Source: Gluconacetobacter takamatsuzukensis (lineage in GTDB: Bacteria > Pseudomonadota > Alphaproteobacteria > Acetobacterales > Acetobacteraceae). Taken from it: a DNA stretch of 64,000 bases. Made by a program: the position numbers and the translations under genes. The stretch lies in contig NZ_JABEQK010000004.1 of assembly GCF_014174275.1 (NCBI RefSeq), positions 62,001 to 126,000 of the forward strand. The letters run 5' to 3'. This document shows positions 18,535-28,688 of this stretch, one piece after another. Every line of letters begins with the position of its first letter. Position 1 is the first letter of the stretch. The notes beneath the pieces are model-generated. The model was not told the DNA's origin, did no database searches, and saw nothing but the letters and a program-made list of their open reading frames with translations.

Positions 18535-21006
18535 ATGCTGAGCACCATCCTGCGAGGGGCCGCGCGGCAAGCGCGGCGGCACCCGGTCTATGTCGGGCTC
18601 GATCTGCTGGGCCTGGCGCTGGGGATCGGCGTGTTTCTGAGCCTGGCGTTGCTGGTGCGCCACGAATACAGCTTCAACGCCGGGCTGCCGGGTGTCGAGC
18701 GGCTGGTGCGGCTGGACGAACGCTGGACCCTGCCCGGTGTCGCGCCGATGGAAGAAGGGGATGCGACCTATCATGCCATCCCGTTCCTGCTTCAGGATTT
18801 TCCGGAAATCGAGGATGCGCTGCACCTGGTGGGGACGACGTTCCGGACCGAACAGGACGGGAAGTTCACGAAATTCGACGGCATCGAAACCGATGCGTCC
18901 TTCTTTCGCGTCTTCGGGATCGGCCTGTCGCGCGGGGTGGCGGGGGAGGCGCTGGCGCGGCCGGATGGGCTGGTCCTGTCCGAAAAGGCGGCGCTGAAGG
19001 CGTTCGGCACGCTCGACGTGCTGGGGCGGCGCATCGAACTCAACCGGTTGGGGACGCGATCGGTCCATGTCGTGACCGGAATCATGACGCCCGTACGCGG
19101 GCCGAACCTGCTGGCGAACGCCGAGATGGTGGTGCCCATTCCGGCCGAGGAAGCCCGGACGCGGCCGTGCTTCCTGTATTGGGGCTCGTCATGCGACCCG
19201 GTGATCCTGCGCCTGAGAAAGCCGGAGGATATCGATGCCGTGCGCGCGCGGTTGCGCGATTTCGTCATTCGCCATGCGTCGGGGGCCGAGAGCGATCCGG
19301 CTGCCATCGGGCCGCATCCGGAGAAGATCTACGAATTGCGGCTGGTGCCGCTGCGGCAGACGAATTTCTACGATGTGGGCGTCGAGAACACGGATGACGG
19401 CGTGGATCGCAATGTCGTCGATGCGATCGGGCTGATCGGGTTCCTGGCCCTGGTGCTGGCCTGCGCCAATACGATCAACCTGGCGACCGCGCGTGCCGGG
19501 CTGCGGGCGCGGGAGGTTGCGGTGCGCAAGACGCTGGGGGCCACGCGGCGGCTGCTGTTTGTCCAGTTCATGGGCGAGGCGCTGTTCGTCACCAGTGTCG
19601 CGGGGATTGTGGGCCTGGTGTTCTGCGAGATCCTGACGCCAGAGATCGCGAGCCTGACGGGCGAGGCCGTGACCGTTTCGTACGGGTTCGTGCTGGCCGT
19701 GCTGCCGGTGGTGATCGTGCTGGCGGGGCTGGCCAGCGGGTTTCATCCGGCCACCATCCTGTCGGGCTATCGGCCGGCGGCCGTGCTGGCGGCGGCGCGC
19801 ATGCCTTCCGGCGGGCGGGGGGCGGCGCGGTTGCGCAACAGCCTGGTCGCCGGGCAGTTCGCGATTGCGGTTGCCATCGTCATCTGCACGCTGGTGATCG
19901 ACCGGCAGACCGCGTTCATGCGCGATGCGGACCGGGGCTATGTCAAGTCCGGGCTGCTGGTCGGCCAGCCGCTGCGCGGCAACGACCCTGCGCTGGAGCG
20001 CAGGATGCTGGACGCGCTGCGGTCGGTGCCCGGGGTCACGGCGATTGCGTTCGGGATATTGGAGCCGAACCCGCATTCCATGTCGCGCTCGGGCTATAAA
20101 TATGCCGGGCCGAACGGGCCGGTCGAGATCCAGATGCTGTTCGACCGCGTGGGGCCGGGTTATTTCGAGGTCTATCGTCCGCGCCTGCTGGCGGGGCGCT
20201 GGTTCGACCCCATGCGAGGGCAGGACGAGGGGCCGGATGCCGACAACCTGCGGAACGGCACCGGCAGTTTCAATGCCGTGGTCAATGCCAAGGCGGCGGC
20301 GACGCTGGGGTTTGCCTCGCCCGGGCTGGCGATCGGCCAGGTCCTTACGAATGACGGGCTGAAGGCGCGGATTATCGGCGTGGTGGACGACATGCGCTTC
20401 GTGTCGCCGCGCGACCCGGTGTCGCCGGAGATCATCTATTTCGACACGCTGGCGCGGGTGCCGTTTGTCGACCCCGTTCCGGCCGTGCGCTTCGCGGGCG
20501 TGACGCGGGCGGTGATGGCCGAGCGGCTGGACCGGGCCTGGGCCACGGTGCGGCCGGAACTGGCCAGTTCGTTCCAGCCCGCCGACGAGAGGATGGAGGA
20601 TTATTTCACCGGGGACGAGCGGCGGGGCCATATCTTTACCCTCGGCGCGGTGGTGTCGCTGCTGATCGCCTGCATGGGGCTGTACAGCCTGGCCGCGTTC
20701 TCGGCGATCCGGCGGGTGCATGAGATCGGTATCCGCAAGACGCTGGGCGCGTCGGGGGGGCAGATCGCCGGCCTGCTGCTGCGCGATTTCCTGCGGCCGG
20801 TGGCGTTGGCCTGCGTGCTGGCGTGCCCGGTGGCGTGGGTGCTGATGCGGTCGTGGCTGTCGGGCTTCGACCAGCGCGTGCCGCTGAGCCCGCTGCATTT
20901 CCTGATTGCCGTCGGCGGGGCGTTCCTGATCGCGACGCTGACGGTGCTGGGGCAGACGATCCGTGTCGCGCGCGCCGAGCCCGCGCGGGCGTTGCGGGCC
21001 CAGTGA
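18535..21006 (+). CDS. Double-FtsX ABC permease 1
   Basis: An 823-residue inner-membrane permease made of two MacB/FtsX halves, each with a periplasmic domain and a set of helices. The first half has the N-terminal helix at about 20-42 and a coupling motif in REVAVRKTLGATRRLL. The second has EIGIRKTLGASGGQIA near residue 735. Such proteins use mechanotransmission, not a channel through the bilayer, to move periplasmic or membrane substrates outwards. It starts 12 bases after the ATPase gene. It is clearly paralogous to the next permease across its whole length. Confidence 0.9.
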   Translation: MLSTILRGAARQARRHPVYVGLDLLGLALGIGVFLSLALLVRHEYSFNAGLPGVERLVRLDERWTLPGVAPMEEGDATYHAIPFLLQDFPEIEDALHLVGTTFRTEQDGKFTKFDGIETDASFFRVFGIGLSRGVAGEALARPDGLVLSEKAALKAFGTLDVLGRRIELNRLGTRSVHVVTGIMTPVRGPNLLANAEMVVPIPAEEARTRPCFLYWGSSCDPVILRLRKPEDIDAVRARLRDFVIRHASGAESDPAAIGPHPEKIYELRLVPLRQTNFYDVGVENTDDGVDRNVVDAIGLIGFLALVLACANTINLATARAGLRAREVAVRKTLGATRRLLFVQFMGEALFVTSVAGIVGLVFCEILTPEIASLTGEAVTVSYGFVLAVLPVVIVLAGLASGFHPATILSGYRPAAVLAAARMPSGGRGAARLRNSLVAGQFAIAVAIVICTLVIDRQTAFMRDADRGYVKSGLLVGQPLRGNDPALERRMLDALRSVPGVTAIAFGILEPNPHSMSRSGYKYAGPNGPVEIQMLFDRVGPGYFEVYRPRLLAGRWFDPMRGQDEGPDADNLRNGTGSFNAVVNAKAAATLGFASPGLAIGQVLTNDGLKARIIGVVDDMRFVSPRDPVSPEIIYFDTLARVPFVDPVPAVRFAGVTRAVMAERLDRAWATVRPELASSFQPADERMEDYFTGDERRGHIFTLGAVVSLLIACMGLYSLAAFSAIRRVHEIGIRKTLGASGGQIAGLLLRDFLRPVALACVLACPVAWVLMRSWLSGFDQRVPLSPLHFLIAVGGAFLIATLTVLGQTIRVARAEPARALRAQ

Positions 21007-21112
21007 GAGAGTCCGTGAAGACCATGACGGCATCGATTTCCATCCTGGTCCTGCGTCCCGCCCCGGCGGGGAGCGTGGCCTGTCGCCCCGACGCAGCCTG
21101 AGGAGCATCATG

Positions 21113-23578
21113 ATGTTTGCGACCATCCTGCAAACTGTCCTGCGCCAGGTGCGGCGGCATCCGCTCTATGTCGGGCTGAATGTGTTCGGGCTTGCGCTGG
21201 GGATCGGCGTGTTCCTGACGCTGACCCTGCTGGTGCGGTACGAATACAGTTTCAACGCCGCGTTGCCCGATGTGGACCGGCTGGCGCGGGTGGATACCCA
21301 CTGGACGATGCCCGGCACGCCGCCGGGCGAGGTCGCGGGCAGTACGTTCCGCGCCATGCCGTTCCTGCGCGAGGATTTTCCCGAGATCGAAGCGGGGATC
21401 CGCTTCGAGGACACCGATTTGCAGACGGAGCGGGAAGGGGTTTTCACCTCGTTTGCCTCCGGCCTGACCGATCCTGGCTTCTTCGGCGTCTTCGGGCTGA
21501 AGCTGCTGCATGGGGTGCCGGACCAGGCGCTGGCGCGGCCGGATGGGCTGGTGCTGTCGGAGCGGGCCGCGATCCGGCTGTTCGGGACGACCGAGGCGAT
21601 GGGGCGGACGGTGCCGATCAACCGCGCCGGGGTGACGGTGACGCATACCGTCACCGGCGTGCTGGCGCGCCGGATGACCCCCGACTTTCTTTCCGACATC
21701 GAGATGCTGGCGCCGTTTTCCTCGGAGGACGTGACGACCCGGTTCTGCTTCCGGAGCTGGGCGAGCGATTGCGGCAGGATCTATCTGAAGTTTCGCAGGC
21801 GGGGGGATATCGATGCGGTGAACGCGCGGCTGCGCGATTTCGTCATCCGGCATGCGGCGGGAGCGGAGGGCGATCATACGGCGTTCGGCGTGCATCCCGA
21901 GAAGGTCTACGGGCTGTCTCTGGCGAAGCTCGATGAGGCGCGGTTTCGTGATTTCCATGTCCTGTATGCCGAGGACGGGGTGGATCGCACCGTGATCAAC
22001 AGTATCGGGCTGATGGGGCTGCTGGCCCTGGCGCTGGCCTGTGCCAATGCGGTCAACCTGGCCACGGCGCGGGCCGGGCTGCGGGCCCGCGAGGTGGCGA
22101 TCCGCAAGACGCTGGGTGCCTCGCGGCGGGTGCTGTTCGGGCAGTTCATGGGGGAGGCGCTCCTGGTCGCCGCCATTGCCGGTGTGCTGGGCCTGGCGCT
22201 GTGCGAGATTCTGGTGCCCGAGGTCGCGAGCCTGACGGGGGAGGAGCTTGTGGTGCGCTACGGGCTGGTCGGCGTGGTCCTGCCGCTGATCGTGCTGGTC
22301 TGCGGGCTTGCCAGCGGGGTCTATCCTGCCCTTGTCCTGTCGGGCTATCGACCGGCCGCCGTGCTGGCGGCCGCCCGGATGCCGTCGGGCGGGCGGGGGG
22401 CGGCGCGGCTGCGCGACGGGCTGGTGACGGGGCAGTTCGGCATCGCGATCACGATCGTCATCTGCATGCTGGTGATCAACCACCAGACGGATTTCATGCG
22501 CACGGCCGACCCCGGCTATGTGCGCGACGGGTTGCTGATTGGGTCCGCGATGCCGGGCAGCGACCTTGCCGCGCAGCGCCGGATGCTGGATGCGCTGCGG
22601 GCCGTGCCGGGCGTGGTGACGGCCGGTTTCGGCGAACTGGCACCGCGCCCCGGCACGAAGAACCTTGGGACATACAGTTATGACGGGCCGGCCGGGCCGG
22701 TAAACGTCTATCTGCTGCAGGATACGGTGGGTGCCGGCTATTTCGAGGTCTATCGGCCGCGCCTGCTGGCCGGGCGCTGGTTCGATATTGCCCGCGGGCA
22801 GGACGACGTGCCGTCGCGCGACGACATGCGGACCCGCATGGCCAACGTCGTGGTCAATGCAGGGGCCGTGTCGCGGTTCGGCTTTGCCTCGCCGGACCAG
22901 GCGATCGGCAAGATCATCCGGAGCGGCGGGTGGACGACCCGGATCATCGGCGTGATCGACGATGTGCGCTTCGAATCGCCCCGGCAGGCCATCTATCCGG
23001 AGATCATCCTCTTCGACACGCTTGCGCAGCGGCCCTTCAGCGAGCCCATTCCCGCCATCCGGTTCCAGGGGGTTGCCGAGGCCGAGATGGCGCGGCGGCT
23101 GAATCGGGCCTGGGCGGGCATTCTTCCGGATGTCGCCAGCGATTTTTCGTCCGTCGATGCACGGATGGCGGCCTATTACAGCGGCGACGAGCGGCGGGGG
23201 CGGATCTTTACGCTGGGTGCCGCGGCGGCGCTGCTGATTGCCTGCATGGGGCTGTACGGGCTTGCGGCCTTTGCCGCCGCGCGGCGGGTGCATGAGATCG
23301 GCATCCGCAAGACGCTTGGGGCGACCGGGCGGCAGATCGTGGCGCTGCTGCTGGGGGATTTCCTGCGGCCCGTGATGGTGGCGTGCCTGCTGGCCTGCCC
23401 CGTCGCTTGGGTCGTGATGCGGCGCTGGCTGGCGGGGTTCGACGAACGCATTGCGCTGACGCCTGCGCATTTCCTGATCGCGGTGGCCGGGGCCTTTGCC
23501 ATCGCCATTCTCACCGTCCTCGGACAGACATTTCATCTGGCGCGCGCCGAGCCGGCGCGGGCCTTGCGGGCGGAGTGA
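21113..23578 (+). CDS. Double-FtsX ABC permease 2, tandem paralogue
   Basis: An 821-residue permease of the same two-half design as the preceding gene. Shared blocks include RRHPLYVGL, GLALGIGVFL, LARPDGLVLSE, ARLRDFVIRHA and YRPAAVLAAARMPSGGRGAARLR, indicating tandem duplication. Coupling motifs are REVAIRKTLGASRRVL and EIGIRKTLGATGRQIV. AGGAG at 21101-21105 is 7 bases from the ATG at 21113; the in-frame ATG at 21110 is an alternative. The 106-base gap before it contains only a weak 25-codon frame that I do not call as a gene. Confidence 0.9.
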   Translation: MFATILQTVLRQVRRHPLYVGLNVFGLALGIGVFLTLTLLVRYEYSFNAALPDVDRLARVDTHWTMPGTPPGEVAGSTFRAMPFLREDFPEIEAGIRFEDTDLQTEREGVFTSFASGLTDPGFFGVFGLKLLHGVPDQALARPDGLVLSERAAIRLFGTTEAMGRTVPINRAGVTVTHTVTGVLARRMTPDFLSDIEMLAPFSSEDVTTRFCFRSWASDCGRIYLKFRRRGDIDAVNARLRDFVIRHAAGAEGDHTAFGVHPEKVYGLSLAKLDEARFRDFHVLYAEDGVDRTVINSIGLMGLLALALACANAVNLATARAGLRAREVAIRKTLGASRRVLFGQFMGEALLVAAIAGVLGLALCEILVPEVASLTGEELVVRYGLVGVVLPLIVLVCGLASGVYPALVLSGYRPAAVLAAARMPSGGRGAARLRDGLVTGQFGIAITIVICMLVINHQTDFMRTADPGYVRDGLLIGSAMPGSDLAAQRRMLDALRAVPGVVTAGFGELAPRPGTKNLGTYSYDGPAGPVNVYLLQDTVGAGYFEVYRPRLLAGRWFDIARGQDDVPSRDDMRTRMANVVVNAGAVSRFGFASPDQAIGKIIRSGGWTTRIIGVIDDVRFESPRQAIYPEIILFDTLAQRPFSEPIPAIRFQGVAEAEMARRLNRAWAGILPDVASDFSSVDARMAAYYSGDERRGRIFTLGAAAALLIACMGLYGLAAFAAARRVHEIGIRKTLGATGRQIVALLLGDFLRPVMVACLLACPVAWVVMRRWLAGFDERIALTPAHFLIAVAGAFAIAILTVLGQTFHLARAEPARALRAE

Positions 23579-23583
23579 TCGCC

Positions 23584-24981
23584 ATGCGTGTTCTTTCAGC
23601 GACGCTTGTCCTTGGGGTTGCCATTGCGTCGCCCGCCGCTGCCCAGACGCTTCAGGAATCGCTCGCGATGGCCTATCGCGGCAATCCGACGCTGCTGGGC
23701 GAGCAGGCGAACCAGCGGGCCGTGACCGAGAATTCGGCGCAGGCGCGCAGCGGGTGGCGGCCGACCGTGTCGGTCAACATGGATGCGAACTACCAGCAGG
23801 GGCCCTATACCAGCGCCTTCGCGCTGGGTACCTTCACGTCGAATTATGCGGAAGGATATGTCTCGGCCAAGCAGACGCTTTATTCCTTCGGCCATGTCGC
23901 CAACCAGGTGCGGGCGGCGGATGCGCGGTCGCGGGCCGAGGGGCAGACGCTGCGCCTGACGGAATCGCAGGTCTTTACCAGTGCGATCAGTGCCTACATG
24001 GACGTGCTGCGCGACCGGTATGTGCTGGATGTGCGCAAGGCCGACCTGGAGATGCTGACCCGGCAGGTGCGGGTGATTACCTCGCGCTACAATCTGGGCG
24101 GTGCGCCGGGCGAGCAGGTGACGCGCACCGATGTCGAGCAGTCCGAGACGCGACGGCGTTCGGCGGAGGTGGCGCTGGCGCAGGTGCGGGCGACGCTGGC
24201 GGCGTCGGAGGCGAATTTTCGCGCCGTCATCGGTATCGAGCCGGCGCAGCTGACCATGCCGGAGGGGTTGCCCGGCCTGCCGCCGTCGATCGAACTGGCC
24301 GTCAGGCAGGCCATTGCCGCCAATCCGCAACTGGCGGAGATGCGCGACGTGAAATCGGCGACCGAGGCGGATATCGATACCGCCCGGTCGCAATGGGGGC
24401 CGCAGATCCAGGCGCAGGGGCTGTTCGGCACCGTCGGGCCGGCGGCGCCGTTCCGGGGGCATGAATATGCCGAGGAAATCGGCGGCACCGTATCGCTGGT
24501 CCAGCCACTTTATAATGGCGACCTGTATAATTCGCAGATCCGGCAGGCACGGGACAAGGACGAGCAGGCGCGGCAGAACCTGGAGCAGGCGCGCCGCGCC
24601 GCGTTGCAGGATGTGGTGACGAACTGGCGGGCGGTGGAAAACGGCCAGCAGGCAATCGAGGCCAGCCGGGCCGAAGTGCAGTCGGGCGAGACGACGCTGA
24701 AGGGCTATCAGGTCGAATATGGCTATGGGCTGCGCAGCACGACCGACGTGCTGTACGCCGACCAGAATCTGCGGGCCGCACAGGTGGACCTGGCGAACAG
24801 CCGGCATGACACGATCGTCGCGGAGGCGAAGCTGCTGGCCTCGATCGGGCGGTTGCAGGCCCGCGACCTGCTGCCGGGGCTCCAGCGCTATGACAGCGAC
24901 GCGGCGTTGCATCGTGCGCGGACCAGGGGATGGGAGCCGCTTCAGACGCCGGTTGCGGCCCTGGACCGGGCGGGGTGGTAG
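23584..24981 (+). CDS. TolC-family outer-membrane efflux channel
   Basis: A 465-residue outer-membrane protein with a cleaved signal (MRVLSATLVLGVAIASPAAAQ). It shows the two structural repeats of TolC channels: LQESLAMAYRGNPTL at the start of repeat one and IELAVRQAIAANPQLAEM at the start of repeat two, with long alpha-helical segments between. It would form the trimeric tunnel docking on the adaptor. It lies 5 bases after permease 2, with a GGAG ribosome site. Because it sits inside the operon, the exporter probably has a dedicated outer-membrane partner. Confidence 0.9.
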   Translation: MRVLSATLVLGVAIASPAAAQTLQESLAMAYRGNPTLLGEQANQRAVTENSAQARSGWRPTVSVNMDANYQQGPYTSAFALGTFTSNYAEGYVSAKQTLYSFGHVANQVRAADARSRAEGQTLRLTESQVFTSAISAYMDVLRDRYVLDVRKADLEMLTRQVRVITSRYNLGGAPGEQVTRTDVEQSETRRRSAEVALAQVRATLAASEANFRAVIGIEPAQLTMPEGLPGLPPSIELAVRQAIAANPQLAEMRDVKSATEADIDTARSQWGPQIQAQGLFGTVGPAAPFRGHEYAEEIGGTVSLVQPLYNGDLYNSQIRQARDKDEQARQNLEQARRAALQDVVTNWRAVENGQQAIEASRAEVQSGETTLKGYQVEYGYGLRSTTDVLYADQNLRAAQVDLANSRHDTIVAEAKLLASIGRLQARDLLPGLQRYDSDAALHRARTRGWEPLQTPVAALDRAGW

Positions 24982-25007
24982 GCGTGGCGCGGAAGGGAGA
25001 ATAGGTG

Positions 25008-27425
25008 ATGTTTGCATCCGGATTCAGAAGCCTGCCCCGGCATGGACTCTATGGCGCCATCAACCTGCTGGGGCTGGGGCTGGGGGTTGCCGTATTCCTG
25101 ACCATGATGCTGATCGTGCGATATGAGTACGGGTATGACAGCTACGTGCCCGGTGCGTCGCATATCTATCAGGTCGACGACGATTTTCGTCCGGCCGGGC
25201 GCGCGGCGTATCAGGGATCTTCCATCAGTTTCGTGCCGGTTCCTTTCATGGAGCAGGATTTTCCCGAGATCACGCAGGCGGTGCGGGTTTTTCCGAAGTC
25301 GGTGCCGGTACGGGCGGTGGCGGTGCTGGGACGGGACACGGTGACGATGACGGACGGGAATTTCCTGTCGGTCTTCGACCTGCCCCTGCTGGAGGGGGAC
25401 CGGGCGACGGCGCTGAACGGGCCGGGCAAGGTGATGCTGTCGGCCACGATGGCGCGGAAATATTTCGGCACCGTCCATGCGATCGGCCGCCGGCTGCGGA
25501 TCGACAATAGCGGCGAGGATGCAGTCGTTTCCGCGATCATGGCCGACCCGCCGCCGAATGCGACCAGCGATTTCAGGATCGTCATGGTTTTTCCCAGTGC
25601 GCTGCTGAAAGAATGGCCGTTTCGCAACTGGGGTAGCCAGTGGGGCTATGTGTGGCTGCGGATCGACGATGCCGGGGCGGTGCCGCGCATTGCCGCCGGA
25701 TTGCGCGGATATCCGTATCGCCATCCCGCGACCTGGAAAGAGAGCCTGATCCGTTTCGTCTATGGCGATGGCGGGTTGACGCTGGTGCCGTTGCGCGCGG
25801 TGCATTTCCATGACGCGGCGATCGGCGAGGGGGGTGCCAGCCGGCGGCTGATCGATATCCTGGGGCTGGTTGGGGTGGCGGCGCTGGCGACCGCGGTGGT
25901 GAATTACGTCAACCTGGCGACCGCGCGATCGGGGTTGCGGGCGCGTGAGGTCGCGATGCGCAAGGTGCTGGGCGCGACGCGGCGGATGCTGATCGTGCGC
26001 TTCATGGGCGAGGCCACCATGCTGGTCGGGGTCGCGGTGCTGGTCGGGCTGGCGCTGACGGAACTCTCGCTGCGCTGGGTCAACATGCTGGGGGGATGGA
26101 GCGTCGCCTTCGACTGGGGCTTCGTGCTGCCGGTGTCGGCGTCGATCGTGCTGGTGGTGGGGATCGTGGCCGGGATTTATCCCGCGCTGGTCCTGTCGTC
26201 GTTCCGTCCCGCCGCCGTGCTGGCGGCCAGCCGGATGCCGGCGGGCGGGCGGATCGAGAGTGCGCTGCGCAGCACGCTTGTGGTGCTGCAATTCGGGTTT
26301 GCCATCGTGCTGGCGGTCTGCACCCTGGTCATGACCGACCAGGCGGCGTTTGTCCGGGTGCTGGATCGTGGGGTCGACCAGGAGGGGGTCATCGTCATCG
26401 ATGCGCTGGCCGATTCCAGCCTGAAGGAGCGGCAGGCGGAGATCGTGCGCCGGCTGGCCGAGGTGCCGGGCGTGCGGATTGCCACGCGGTCCGACATGTA
26501 TCCGCATCATACGATCGATTCGGACAATTTCAGCCGTCCGGGCAGCGATAGCCCGATCTCCGTCCGCTGGGGCGGCGCGACGCCGGGTTATTTCGCGGCG
26601 GTGGGGGCGAAGCTGATCGCGGGCCGTCTGTTCGACGAGCATCAGGGCAATGATTACCAGGTCGGTGCCGACAGCGACACGACCGACGGCAACATCGTCA
26701 TCTCGCGCCTGACGGCGGAGCGGTTCGGCTTCGCCTCGCCGCAGGCGGCGGTGGGGCAGGAATTGCGGGAGGATGGCGCGCCGCAATTTCATTATCACAT
26801 CATCGGAGTCATCGAGGACATCCGGTTTGGCGATGTTCACGAAGCGATGCGCCCGTTGCTGTATTTCGGCCGGTTGCGCCCGATCGTCGATGTTGCGGCG
26901 ATCGTCCGCTATGACGGCGCGTCGCAGACCGAGGAGATGGCGCGGCTGCGGTCGGCATGGGGGGAGATTGCGCCGGATGTTCCGTTCTCGGCCCAGGGGG
27001 TTTCGGACATTTTCGCCGCCGATTTTCGCAGCGACTGGAATTATGGCGCGCTGTTCGGCATCGGCTCGGGCGTTGCCATCGGCATTGCGTGCCTGGGGCT
27101 GTTCGGCCTGTCGTCGTTCAACGTATCGCGCCGCCGGCACGAGATCGGGGTTCGCAAGGTGCTGGGGGCGGATCGGCGGCAGATCCTGACCCTGCTGGCC
27201 GGGCAGTTTCTGCGGCCCGTGCTGGTGGCGAACCTGATCGCGTGGCCGGTTGCCTGGGTGTTCATGAGCCGGTGGCTGGCGGGGTTCGACCAGCGGATCA
27301 CGCTGACGCCGTGGCCGTTCGTGATCGCGGCCGGCGGGGCGGCGCTGATCGCGCTGCTGACCGTGCTGGGGCAGTCGGCCAAGGCGGCGTCCTATCCGCC
27401 CGCGGTGTCGCTGAGGGCTGGGTAG
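25008..27425 (+). CDS. Double-FtsX ABC permease 3, divergent copy
   Basis: An 805-residue double-FtsX permease, more distant from permeases 1 and 2 but with the same layout: N-terminal helix, periplasmic domain, REVAMRKVLGATRRML, SSFRPAAVLAASRMPAGGR, a second periplasmic domain, and EIGVRKVLGADRRQIL near the C-terminus. GGGAG about 8 bases upstream favours the ATG at 25008 over the GTG at 25005. It closes the exporter operon. Three permeases with one ATPase suggest heteromeric or alternative complexes, an inference from gene content. Confidence 0.9.
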   Translation: MFASGFRSLPRHGLYGAINLLGLGLGVAVFLTMMLIVRYEYGYDSYVPGASHIYQVDDDFRPAGRAAYQGSSISFVPVPFMEQDFPEITQAVRVFPKSVPVRAVAVLGRDTVTMTDGNFLSVFDLPLLEGDRATALNGPGKVMLSATMARKYFGTVHAIGRRLRIDNSGEDAVVSAIMADPPPNATSDFRIVMVFPSALLKEWPFRNWGSQWGYVWLRIDDAGAVPRIAAGLRGYPYRHPATWKESLIRFVYGDGGLTLVPLRAVHFHDAAIGEGGASRRLIDILGLVGVAALATAVVNYVNLATARSGLRAREVAMRKVLGATRRMLIVRFMGEATMLVGVAVLVGLALTELSLRWVNMLGGWSVAFDWGFVLPVSASIVLVVGIVAGIYPALVLSSFRPAAVLAASRMPAGGRIESALRSTLVVLQFGFAIVLAVCTLVMTDQAAFVRVLDRGVDQEGVIVIDALADSSLKERQAEIVRRLAEVPGVRIATRSDMYPHHTIDSDNFSRPGSDSPISVRWGGATPGYFAAVGAKLIAGRLFDEHQGNDYQVGADSDTTDGNIVISRLTAERFGFASPQAAVGQELREDGAPQFHYHIIGVIEDIRFGDVHEAMRPLLYFGRLRPIVDVAAIVRYDGASQTEEMARLRSAWGEIAPDVPFSAQGVSDIFAADFRSDWNYGALFGIGSGVAIGIACLGLFGLSSFNVSRRRHEIGVRKVLGADRRQILTLLAGQFLRPVLVANLIAWPVAWVFMSRWLAGFDQRITLTPWPFVIAAGGAALIALLTVLGQSAKAASYPPAVSLRAG

Positions 27426-27604
27426 GGGGTTGTGCATGTCGGAAATGGAGAGGGGGCATGATATGATCCGCTTGGGCTGAGCGGCACGGGGACCGATCCG
27501 CCATTCTCCGGCCTGCGGGCGGGGAACGTCGGGGTGTTCCGGGCGTCAAGATCGGGGGTGGCGGGAATGGACGGTTCCCGGTGGCTCGCGGCGGAGAGGG
27601 ATGC

Positions 27605-28555
27605 ATGCGGACAGTTTTTCCGGCGGTGGTTCCGGGGGCCGGTTTTTGGGCGGTCCTTTTTCTTCTGTTCACGACCGGGGCCGCCTTGGCCGATCCGATG
27701 CCTCTGTTTCCCGAGACGGGGGTGCCTCCGGCCGTGCCGGTGCCGGGCCCTATGCCTTCGCCGGGGCCGATGGGGGCGCCTTCCGATTCGGCCAATCCTG
27801 CCATTGATATTCCGCCGTTGCCGGCGCTCGATGACGATGCCGCCAGGGCGGAGGCGCAGCGCCTGCTGGTGGATCTGCGGCGGGAGGTTCCGCACTTTCA
27901 GCGGGTATCGCCCGGGGACGCGGCGCGCTGGATTGCGCTGGCGCGCGCGCAACTGGCCCGTGCCCATGTCACGATCGATCGTGCGCAGGTGCTGATGGTG
28001 GTCGATCGGAATCCCCGCGTGCAGCGCGTGTGCTTCGTGCTGGCGCTGCCGGACGACGATGACTGGCTGGTGCTGGGTGGGACGCGGGTTTCGACGGGGC
28101 AGGCGGGGCGCAAATATTATTATGTGACGCCGACTGGCGTGTTCATCAACTCGCCCGACCGGCTGGGCTATCGTGCCGAGGGGACGCGCAACGAGCATGG
28201 TATTCGCGGCCTGGGCGCGCGCGGCATGCGGGTGTGGGACATGGGCTGGCAATGGGCCGTGAAAGGGTGGCGGCCCGACCGCGAGCAGGGGCAGATCCGG
28301 CTGGAAATCCATGCCACCGATCCCGATTTTCTGGAAGCGCGGCTGGGCCGCCCGGCATCGGAAGGGTGTGTGCGCATTCCGGCGGCGCTGAACCGGTTCA
28401 TGGACCGTCATGGGCTGCTGGATGCGCAGTATGAGCGGGCGGCGAGCTATGACGGCCGGTTCCGTGCCTTGCTGCCGAAGGATCGGATGCCTTCGCCGAT
28501 TGCGGGGGATGCGATGGTGGTGGTGGATTCCTCGCTTGGCGAGGGGATGACCTGA
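27605..28555 (+). CDS. Exported L,D-transpeptidase (YkuD domain)
   Basis: A 316-residue periplasmic protein with a signal peptide ending near ALA-D30, a Pro-rich linker (40-60) and a C-terminal YkuD domain. The catalytic pair is H236 (EIHATDP) and C255 (SEGCVRIP). It would cross-link peptidoglycan stems without a penicillin-type serine enzyme. Acetic acid bacteria are known for L,D-transpeptidases (LDTGo type) that make 1,3 L-Ala-mDAP cross-links; this gene is a candidate for that group, but I cannot prove membership. The ATG at 27605 follows GGAGAGGG; an upstream GTG at 27581 is less likely. Confidence 0.85.
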   Translation: MRTVFPAVVPGAGFWAVLFLLFTTGAALADPMPLFPETGVPPAVPVPGPMPSPGPMGAPSDSANPAIDIPPLPALDDDAARAEAQRLLVDLRREVPHFQRVSPGDAARWIALARAQLARAHVTIDRAQVLMVVDRNPRVQRVCFVLALPDDDDWLVLGGTRVSTGQAGRKYYYVTPTGVFINSPDRLGYRAEGTRNEHGIRGLGARGMRVWDMGWQWAVKGWRPDREQGQIRLEIHATDPDFLEARLGRPASEGCVRIPAALNRFMDRHGLLDAQYERAASYDGRFRALLPKDRMPSPIAGDAMVVVDSSLGEGMT

Positions 28556-28688
28556 GGGCCTGCCCTTGAATGTTTGGTGACAGGGGCGGGGGCGTAACGA
28601 CGGATGATTTCGTCCGCGTTATCGTGCGGGGAACGGAGGGGCGGGACTGATCGGGGCTTGCTGCCGTCATCGTGCGGGGGAACGGGGC

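Noticed and set aside
21024-21101. Short frame of about 25 codons between permeases 1 and 2
   Set aside because: No ribosome site, no family resemblance, and length within chance for a GC-rich gap.
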